Below, piece by piece: positions 58,166 through 64,000 of a DNA stretch of 64,000 nt. Location: the NCBI RefSeq assembly GCF_001457775.1, contig NZ_CYSG01000001.1, positions 310,001-374,000 on the forward strand, in the 5' to 3' direction. The translations under genes and the position numbers were made by a program. The notes below the pieces were generated by a model. That model worked only from the letters and a program-made list of their open reading frames with translations. It searched no databases and was not told the origin of the DNA. Within the stretch, counting starts at the first letter, position 1. The number at the start of each line of letters is the position of its first letter. The stretch is from Phaeobacter sp. CECT 5382 (lineage in GTDB: Bacteria > Pseudomonadota > Alphaproteobacteria > Rhodobacterales > Rhodobacteraceae).

Positions 58166-59056
58166 TTACAGCCCGCCTTCGTTCAATTCTCTGATGCGCC
58201 ACCAGTTTTCCACTGCATTCTCCGTCATTCGAATTGTCGGCCGCGCCGCAATCCGCATATCCACCACCGCAACATCGCGCTCCAGCAAGTCCTGCACTTC
58301 ACTCACCACGATCACCCGCTCCAGCGCCGGGATCGGCCTGTCGGCTGGCAACAGGATGCGCTGACCGCGATCCAACACCACATCCCAGCGGCGTTCACCA
58401 ATTCGGACAAGACCACGCAATCGCGTGCCCAGCGGATTGGCGGCTGCAATCAGCTGAAGCGCCTCGTGTGCCTGCTGGTCTGCGGCCTGCCCGGCGATCA
58501 ATGGCAGATCCGGGTGCAGCCCGCGCTGACCCAGCTCTGCAACATGGGCGCCGGTTTCATCCAACAGCGCCAGACCTTCGTGACTGCGCCAAATCAGAGC
58601 AGGCGCACGCTCTTCAACATCCACCTGCAAAATACCGCCCGGGCGAATACGCACCTTGGCAGATTTCACCGGATCCAGACCTTCGATCTGATCGCGGATC
58701 TGGCCCAGATCGAGATCGAACGAGCTGATAGGGAAATCCAGCGGCACCACTTCGCGCACATCCTGCGCCACACTGGCGCCAGCCCCATCGATGGCCATAA
58801 CATTGACCATGAATTCAGGGCGCTCCTCGATAGCGGCCCGTACGGCATTGATTTGCGCCACGACCAGATCCCGCCGACCTGCATCTGCAAGAAAACCGCC
58901 ACCAGCAGCGAGCAACAGGCACAGCGGCACACCGAATTTCAGACCAAAGCGAATGCCCGGCGTCAACATCCAGCGCTGCAGGCGATATTTCAGCCGCGAA
59001 GGTGCCGGATCGGCGCGCGAGTCGCCGCGCTGCAGCCTGCCCATCAACGCCCGCAT
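58166..59056 (-). CDS. ftsQ: cell division protein FtsQ
   Basis: A 296-residue divisome protein. A cytosolic N-terminus of about 35 residues rich in Arg is followed by one membrane segment near 37-52 ([16 protein letters not shown]) and a periplasmic POTRA domain ([20 protein letters not shown] near 82-101), then the FtsQ-type beta domain. ATG at 59056 with AAAGGA upstream overlaps ddl by 13 bases; a second ATG at 59046 overlapping the ddl stop is an alternative start. It bridges cytosolic and periplasmic division proteins. Confidence 0.93.
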   Translation of the reverse strand: MRALMGRLQRGDSRADPAPSRLKYRLQRWMLTPGIRFGLKFGVPLCLLLAAGGGFLADAGRRDLVVAQINAVRAAIEERPEFMVNVMAIDGAGASVAQDVREVVPLDFPISSFDLDLGQIRDQIEGLDPVKSAKVRIRPGGILQVDVEERAPALIWRSHEGLALLDETGAHVAELGQRGLHPDLPLIAGQAADQQAHEALQLIAAANPLGTRLRGLVRIGERRWDVVLDRGQRILLPADRPIPALERVIVVSEVQDLLERDVAVVDMRIAARPTIRMTENAVENWWRIRELNEGGL

Positions 59057-59964
59057 GATGCGTCCTTTACCATCCAGTCACAGAGCTGGCCAAAGGTCAT
59101 GCCGCAATAGGCTGCCTGTTCAGGAACCAAAGAGGTCGGCGTCATGCCCGGCTGGGTATTGGTTTCCAGCAAAATCAGGCCATCAGCGCCGCGGCTTTCA
59201 TCCCAACGGAAATCTGTCCGGCTGACGCCGCGACATCCCAGAGCCTGATGCGCCCGCAGGGCATAGTCGAGACATAGCTGAGTGATCTCATCTGGCACCT
59301 CGGCAGGCACCACATGGCGGGACCCACCGGGTTTGTATTTTGCGTCATAGTCATACCATCCATCCGTCAGGATGTCGGTGACCGCCAGAGCCTGGTCGCC
59401 AACCACCGTGGTCGTCAGCTCGCGGCCCGGCGCGAAGGCCTCGACCAACACGTCGTCCGGCATATCCTGCGATAGCTGCGGCGGGCCGTTTGCGGCCTCA
59501 TGCACCAGATAGATGCCAACGCTGGAACCTTCATTGTTAGGCTTCACCACATAGGGTGGCTCCATCACGTGTCCTGCCATGACGGCGGCCTTGGAAAACA
59601 GGCCACTGCCCATCACTGGCAGGCCAGCCTCCTGGAACACCATCTTGCTACGCTGCTTGTCCATCGCCAGCGCCGAGGCCAGCACCCCGGAATGGGTATA
59701 GGGCAAACCCATCCATTCCAACAAACCCTGTACGCAGCCGTCTTCACCCCAGCGACCATGCAGGGCGTTGAACACAACATCCGGTTTGCAACTGATCAGA
59801 TGCGCATAAAGATCCGGACCCGCGTCCAGTTCTGTTACGTCATATCCTTCGCCCCGTAGCGCGGCCGCGCATTCACGCCCACTAGACAAAGACACCTCAC
59901 GTTCTGCTGAGGGTCCGCCCAATAGTACCGCCACTTTCGGGAGTGTTCCGCTCGACTCACCCAC
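59044..59964 (-). CDS. ddl: D-alanine--D-alanine ligase
   Basis: A 306-residue ATP-grasp ligase that makes the D-Ala-D-Ala dipeptide for lipid II. Motifs: [16 protein letters not shown] near residues 14-29, [17 protein letters not shown] near 137-153, and [20 protein letters not shown] near 267-286. The start is GTG at 59964 with GAGG about 8 bases before it; no ATG is available nearby. The last 13 bases overlap ftsQ, showing coupling of wall synthesis and division. Confidence 0.95.
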   Translation of the reverse strand: MGESSGTLPKVAVLLGGPSAEREVSLSSGRECAAALRGEGYDVTELDAGPDLYAHLISCKPDVVFNALHGRWGEDGCVQGLLEWMGLPYTHSGVLASALAMDKQRSKMVFQEAGLPVMGSGLFSKAAVMAGHVMEPPYVVKPNNEGSSVGIYLVHEAANGPPQLSQDMPDDVLVEAFAPGRELTTTVVGDQALAVTDILTDGWYDYDAKYKPGGSRHVVPAEVPDEITQLCLDYALRAHQALGCRGVSRTDFRWDESRGADGLILLETNTQPGMTPTSLVPEQAAYCGMTFGQLCDWMVKDASCGR

Positions 59965-60350
59965 GATAGCGCCTCAAAATTGTCGGGCTTTGCGCCCTTG
60001 GTTATTGGAGCCGGAAATTGGCCCGCATTGTTTTTGTCTTTGGTCGCCGTTTTCCGGCGTCAGTCTTTCTCTTCGGCCCGGCGCAAGCCCTGATCCATAT
60101 CAGCCCTGCGCCGATCCCCTGTGGCTGCCTGCTCCACCGGGAAAATCCTTTTTTTTGCACCGATCCAGTCCCCACTGCGAAACGAGATCGGTCACGCCAT
60201 CATAACGCCGCATGTCTTACCGGGTTATTAACGTGTACTTTACCATGTTTAAGATCGCCCCTGCCCTGCAGCACCCGCCCCTATTTTCCCAAAGCATAGC
60301 AGCGTCATCGCAAGACACTGAAACGATAAGGATTTAGGGGTCATTTTGTG
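59965..60350. promoter_or_regulatory. spacer between murB and ddl
   Basis: 386 bases without a convincing ORF, unusual within an otherwise tight cluster, so a promoter for ddl-ftsQ-ftsA is likely here. An AT-rich patch at 60222-60256 contains TTAATA and TTAAAC (minus strand), and a T8 run is near 60149-60156. No full CtrA site (TTAA-N7-TTAA) is present. Exact promoter not assigned. Confidence 0.4.
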
Positions 60351-61274
60351 TTAGTCAGACAGCGGCTCTCCGACCCGCATGATTTCCCATTCTAGCGTTA
60401 TGCCCGAATTGGCGTAAACCTTTTTTCTGACCTTTTCCCCCAAACTCTCAAGATCTGCGGCAGATGCGCCACCCGCATTGATCATAAAGTTAGAGTGCTT
60501 CTCGCTCATCTGGGCCCCGCCCACCCTTGCGCCGCGCATGCCCGCGTCATCAATCACCTTCCAGGCTTTGAGATCTTGCACATCATCGGCCCGCCCGGTC
60601 GAGGAAAACCCAGCAGGATTGCGAAACGTAGACCCGGCAGAGCGCTCTTTGGTGGGCTGGCTCTCGTCACGCTTTTTCAACTGCTCCGCCATGCGGTCAT
60701 GCAGGTTTTTCGGATCGGCCTGCGTGCCGCGCAGGGTGGCAGACACCAGAACTGCGCCTGCGGGAAAAGCTGTCTGGCGATACTGAAACTGCAAATCCCG
60801 TGCGGTGATTTCAAGCAGCTCACCCGTGCGGGTGACAATCTGCGCCGACACAAAGACATCGGCGATGTAACTGCCATAGCAGCCGGCATTCATGCGCACA
60901 GCCCCGCCGATAGAGCCGGGAATGGTGCGCAAGAAAGAAAGGTCCAGCCCGGCGTCTGCGGCCCGTTTGGCCACATGCGCATCCAGCGCTGCCGCCCCCG
61001 CTGTGATCTGATCGCCCTCGATCTCGATCCCGTTGAAGCCACGCCCCAGGCGGATCACCACAGCCCGCAGGCCACCGTCGCGCACGATCAGGTTCGAGCC
61101 CACCCCCATAGGAAAGATCTCCACATCCGCAGGCAGCTGGCGCAAAACTAATTGAAGGTCGGCGATATCAGCAGGCTGAAACAGATAGTCAGCTTGGCCA
61201 CCGACGCGCAGCCAGGTCAGTCCGGACAGATCCCGGTTCGCGGTGAGTTTCCCACGCAGCCCTTCAATAATCAC
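60351..61274 (-). CDS. murB: UDP-N-acetylenolpyruvoylglucosamine reductase
   Basis: A 307-residue FAD enzyme that completes UDP-MurNAc. FAD-binding motifs are [11 protein letters not shown] near residues 66-76 and the [12 protein letters not shown] segment near 135-146; the chain ends with the type I pattern and GKLSEKHSNF-like [20 protein letters not shown]. The open frame begins at 61304 with GTG, but GTG at 61274 has AAGGAGG 8 bases upstream and gives family length. 175 bases separate it from the DUF2484 pair. Confidence 0.95.
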   Translation of the reverse strand: MIIEGLRGKLTANRDLSGLTWLRVGGQADYLFQPADIADLQLVLRQLPADVEIFPMGVGSNLIVRDGGLRAVVIRLGRGFNGIEIEGDQITAGAAALDAHVAKRAADAGLDLSFLRTIPGSIGGAVRMNAGCYGSYIADVFVSAQIVTRTGELLEITARDLQFQYRQTAFPAGAVLVSATLRGTQADPKNLHDRMAEQLKKRDESQPTKERSAGSTFRNPAGFSSTGRADDVQDLKAWKVIDDAGMRGARVGGAQMSEKHSNFMINAGGASAADLESLGEKVRKKVYANSGITLEWEIMRVGEPLSD

Positions 61275-61449
61275 GCCACAGCCCTCCTTTGGCCGTTCGG
61301 CCACACTGGGCCGAAATTCTGTCGTCAGCCTTTAGCGCGGTTCCCGGCGCATTGACAACGCGCAATCAGAACGGCCAAGCCAGTTCGCGTTGGCGCTGCA
61401 TGGCGCAGATCCCGGAGGGCCTCAGCCCTAATCTTTCCCGTTGGGTGCT

Positions 61450-61695
61450 TTACCGCAGCCCTCGGCGAAGCCAGCGCATCAGATAGATCACCGGCCAGCG
61501 CAGCACGCTCATCCCGGCGCATAGCACGCCAAGCCCCCACCAGAGCCCGTTTTCATATGTCACATAGCCCAGGATTGGCAGGCCTATAAGAATCAGCCCA
61601 TAGGCGCGGCGCCAATGGTTGTCCCGACTGGGCAACATCCCCAGGAAATTCGCCGCCAGCGCCCAGAGGGCCGCCAGTGTCAAGGAAAGCGTCAT
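61450..61695 (-). CDS. DUF2484 family small membrane protein (downstream copy)
   Basis: An 81-residue protein with hydrophobic segments at about residues 3-22, 33-45 and 50-70 and a basic C-terminus (MRWLRRGLR). It shares with its neighbour the pattern W..A....MLP near the N-terminus, a central glycine-tyrosine region, WG in the third segment and a late RP...Y. DUF2484 is known from Rhodobacterales in this position beside murB/murC, function unknown. Start overlaps the stop of the upstream copy by 4 bases. Its place suggests a role in wall synthesis or division. Confidence 0.75.
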   Translation of the reverse strand: MTLSLTLAALWALAANFLGMLPSRDNHWRRAYGLILIGLPILGYVTYENGLWWGLGVLCAGMSVLRWPVIYLMRWLRRGLR

Positions 61696-61937
61696 CCAGG
61701 GGGCTCCTCACTGCGGCGCAGCTTTTGCCAATAGTATCGGATTGGCCGTCGATACATCGACCCCACAGCAAAGACCCCGAATGCAACAGCGCCCCAGCCG
61801 TAGTCCAGCCCCAGCCAGATAATCACCGCTGGGGCCAAGCACAGCAGAACACGTCCGGGATAGTAATGTCGCCCTACCGGCAACATGGCGACAGCCGTTG
61901 TCGCAAATACCCAGACGATTGCAACCGCCGCACTCAT
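61692..61937 (-). CDS. DUF2484 family small membrane protein (upstream copy)
   Basis: An 81-residue protein with hydrophobic segments at about 1-18, 28-43 and 46-60 and a basic tail (RRPIRYYWQKLRR). By eye it is the closer match to family descriptions (ATTAVAMLPVGRHYYPGR). ATG overlaps the stop of the amino-acid permease gene, and its stop overlaps the second copy, so the three are read as one unit. Function unknown. Confidence 0.78.
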   Translation of the reverse strand: MSAAVAIVWVFATTAVAMLPVGRHYYPGRVLLCLAPAVIIWLGLDYGWGAVAFGVFAVGSMYRRPIRYYWQKLRRSEEPPG

Positions 61938-63145
61938 AACATTCCCGCAATCGCGGTCGAAAACGCACCAAGCGACAGCAGCAAGCCAACAACCGGGACC
62001 AGCATCGGCACCCTGAAGGAGGCCTCAGGCGCGCGTCGTTTTTGCAGGATCAGCGCCAGATTCACTAGGATGAACACGGCCAGCAAGGTGGTCGAGGTCA
62101 TCTCGGCCAATTGCGACAGGGGCACCAGATAGGCCGCTGCCACAACCGCGCCGCCGATCAACACTGTTGCACGCACAGGTGTGCCGAAGCGGTGATGTGT
62201 CTGGCGAAACACATGCAGTGTCGCCGTTCTACGCCCCAGCCCGAACAACACCCGCGAGGCCATGACGATCTGCGCCAGCACGCCATTAAGGGCGGCAAAA
62301 ACCGCAATACTGGACAGGAAATGCGCATTCCCCCCCTGGGTTACTTGCCAGACCAGCGCCAGCGGGCTTTGCGACTGAGCCAGATCCTGCAGGGGCACCG
62401 CCCGAACCGCCGCCCAACAGACCAGCGCATAAACCACCGAGGTGATCGCCAGCGACAGCATGATGGCGCGGGGCATGACGCGGGTAGGATGGCGCACTTC
62501 TTCGGCCATGTTGACGATATCTTCAAAACCGATAAAGGCAAAGAACGCCAGCACTGCGCCAAAGGAAACTCCGGTCAACACGGCCGGGTGAGCAAGGGCT
62601 GTGATGGCAGGCGCTGCCGTACTCCAGTCCTGCGTGACTTCAGCACCGAAACCGGCCCAGATCACCAGCGCAAGACCGGCGATCTCGATCGCAGTAAAGA
62701 CCGCGACCAGCGCAAAGCTTTCCAGCACACCCAGAACAGCCACAGCCGTCAACGCAATCCCCATGGCCAGAATGGCGATATCGGGGCTGATACCGGTGGC
62801 GGCCGCAAAATACCCGGCCCCACCGCGCAACACAGCCCCTGCGGAAATAGTCCCCGCCAGAACCACCGAAAGCCCCACAAAGATTGCAAGTCGCGGCGAT
62901 GACAGCCCCTGCCCGACAAAGGCGGCCTCACCTGCGGCTTCGGGCAGGCGCGAGGAAAATTCGGCATAGGACAGCGCCGTCGGCGCCGCGATCAGACCTG
63001 CCAGCAAAAAGGAAAACGGCGCCAGAGTGCCCGCCTCGGCCACCACGGCGCCCACCAGCACATAAATGCCAGCCCCAACCATGACACCCACCCCATAGGC
63101 CGTCAGTAGGCCAAGGCCGATACGACGCTTCAGGGGCTCTGTCAT
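61934..63145 (-). CDS. APC superfamily amino acid permease
   Basis: A 403-residue transporter with about 12 membrane segments. The first segment has LGLLTAYGVGVMVGAGIYVLVG with the glycine-rich helix-break motif GAGIYV, and a conserved cytosolic loop contains IGFEDIVNMAEEVRHPTRVMPRAI near residues 205-228. GGGAGA precedes the ATG. Substrate may be an amino acid or polyamine. It lies between murC (39 bases away) and the DUF2484 pair, with a 4-base overlap to the latter. This is an unexpected place for a permease. Confidence 0.88.
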   Translation of the reverse strand: MTEPLKRRIGLGLLTAYGVGVMVGAGIYVLVGAVVAEAGTLAPFSFLLAGLIAAPTALSYAEFSSRLPEAAGEAAFVGQGLSSPRLAIFVGLSVVLAGTISAGAVLRGGAGYFAAATGISPDIAILAMGIALTAVAVLGVLESFALVAVFTAIEIAGLALVIWAGFGAEVTQDWSTAAPAITALAHPAVLTGVSFGAVLAFFAFIGFEDIVNMAEEVRHPTRVMPRAIMLSLAITSVVYALVCWAAVRAVPLQDLAQSQSPLALVWQVTQGGNAHFLSSIAVFAALNGVLAQIVMASRVLFGLGRRTATLHVFRQTHHRFGTPVRATVLIGGAVVAAAYLVPLSQLAEMTSTTLLAVFILVNLALILQKRRAPEASFRVPMLVPVVGLLLSLGAFSTAIAGML

Positions 63146-63184
63146 CTGGGGTCTCCCTTATATGCGGGCTCGCTTACTTCCCGT

Positions 63185-64000
63185 TCAGGTATTCTTGCTC
63201 AACCGCTCCGGCAGGCCGTTGGCCCAGGTACTGATTGTCCCGGCTCCAAGACATACGACCATATCGCCGGGGCGCGCCTGTTCGCGCACCAGCCGCTCCA
63301 GATCGTCCTCGTCCAGCAAGGCACGCGCATGGCGATGACCATGGCGGATCAATCCGGCGACCAGATCGTCCCGGCTGGCGCCTTCTATGGGATCTTCGCC
63401 GGCCGCAAACACTTCGGCAATAGCCACCACGTCAGCCTCGTTGAAGCAGGCACAGAAATCATCAAACAGATCTGACAGTCGCGAATAGCGGTGTGGCTGA
63501 TGCACTGCGATAACGCGGGCCTCGGGGTTGTCGCCAATGGCCTGGCGCGCCGCTTTCAAAACGGCTGCGATCTCAACCGGGTGGTGACCATAGTCGTCGA
63601 TGATGGTCACGCCATTGACCTCGCCCACCTTGGTGAAACGGCGGTTGACGCCACCAAAATTGGCCAGGGCCTCGCGGATTTCAGAGCCCTTCATGCCCAG
63701 ATGTCGCGCCACGGCCACCGCCGACAGCGCGTTGGAGACATTGTGGTCGCCGGGCATAGGCAGGCTACAGTCCTCGATCACGCGGCCTTCAGACTGTAGG
63801 TGAATATCAAAATGCGCCACGCCCGCCTTGTAGGTCAGATTTGTGGCACGCACGTCGGCCTGCGCATTGAAGCCATAGGTGACGACGCGCCGATCCGTGA
63901 TGCGGCCAACCAGCGCCTGCACTTCGGCGTGATCTGTGCAACACACAGCGACGCCGTAAAAGGGAATGTTGGAGACGAATTCGTAAAACCCATCCCGCAG
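63185..64000 (-). CDS. murC: UDP-N-acetylmuramate--L-alanine ligase, C-terminal part
   Basis: The visible 271 residues are the back half of MurC, which adds L-Ala to UDP-MurNAc; the start lies beyond the window. The reading frame is open to base 64000 ([21 protein letters not shown] precedes the internal methionine at 63946). Motifs: [38 protein letters not shown] and [16 protein letters not shown], all typical Mur ligase domain 2-3. The following gene is the APC permease. Confidence 0.93.
   Translation of the reverse strand: MRDGFYEFVSNIPFYGVAVCCTDHAEVQALVGRITDRRVVTYGFNAQADVRATNLTYKAGVAHFDIHLQSEGRVIEDCSLPMPGDHNVSNALSAVAVARHLGMKGSEIREALANFGGVNRRFTKVGEVNGVTIIDDYGHHPVEIAAVLKAARQAIGDNPEARVIAVHQPHRYSRLSDLFDDFCACFNEADVVAIAEVFAAGEDPIEGASRDDLVAGLIRHGHRHARALLDEDDLERLVREQARPGDMVVCLGAGTISTWANGLPERLSKNT

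Noticed and set aside
60222-60256. CtrA binding site upstream of ddl
   Set aside because: TTAA half-sites are present but not with the 7-base spacing of the known TTAA-N7-TTAA consensus.

Overview
The window looks like ordinary chromosome of a marine Rhodobacterales bacterium of the roseobacter type (inference). Supporting signs are the bolA / J-domain gene / cobS / cobT neighbourhood, a single-gene PntA fused with its membrane part, the murC-DUF2484-murB-ddl-ftsQ-ftsA-ftsZ-lpxC-bamD-recN order, a glcB-glcG pair, GC-rich coding sequence and frequent GTG starts. Genes are tightly packed on both strands. I see no phage, insertion sequence, CRISPR array, complete rRNA or tRNA, defence island or biosynthetic cluster.

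Layout. 1-9.3 kb: a peptide-use module with two tandem M20D amidohydrolases, a MarR regulator, an ArgE-like M20 deacetylase and a double-domain ABC ATPase on the minus strand, facing the matching binding protein and two permeases on the plus strand. 9.4-15.8 kb: a YeeE/YedE sulfur transporter, a DUF3422 protein, proton-translocating transhydrogenase pntAB and a small membrane methyltransferase. 16-20.7 kb: a metallo-beta-lactamase-fold protein with a lost metal motif, an SDR, a YjbR-like protein, then kynureninase and tryptophan 2,3-dioxygenase. 20.8-25.1 kb: a TetR repressor divergent from a molybdenum hydroxylase pair (iorAB type), then a class I amidotransferase hydrolase. 25.3-33.2 kb: glcG/glcB, pepN, a PH-like membrane protein and an unknown 487-residue protein. 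33.3-39.7 kb: tex, gatB, pepT and a DUF4177 protein. 39.7-44.6 kb: bolA, a J-domain protein, cobS, a racemase-fold protein lacking both catalytic cysteines, and cobT. 44.6-50.6 kb: a hairpin-rich intergenic stretch, pepP, a DUF427 protein, 17-bp tandem repeats, a small ORF, a LysR regulator and a ClC channel. 50.7-64 kb: the cell-division/cell-wall block on the minus strand, read from murC at the window end down to recN.

How the parts work together. The first block can import oligopeptides or acylated amino acids and deacylate them. kynA and kynU open tryptophan to kynurenine and anthranilate. glcB consumes glyoxylate with acetyl-CoA. cobS and cobT are two of the three subunits of the aerobic cobaltochelatase (cobN is not here). 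The last block makes lipid II precursors, the Z-ring and lipid A, and inserts outer-membrane proteins.

I found no clear new multi-gene system. The leads most worth a second look are the tandem DUF2484 membrane proteins coupled to an amino-acid permease inside the dcw cluster, the active-site-less racemase-fold gene coupled to cobT, the MBL-fold protein with a replaced HxHxDH motif, the multi-hairpin region before pepP, and several palindromic operator candidates. Genus is not determinable from what I can see. Start codons were picked from Shine-Dalgarno spacing and family length and differ from the longest ORF in many cases.
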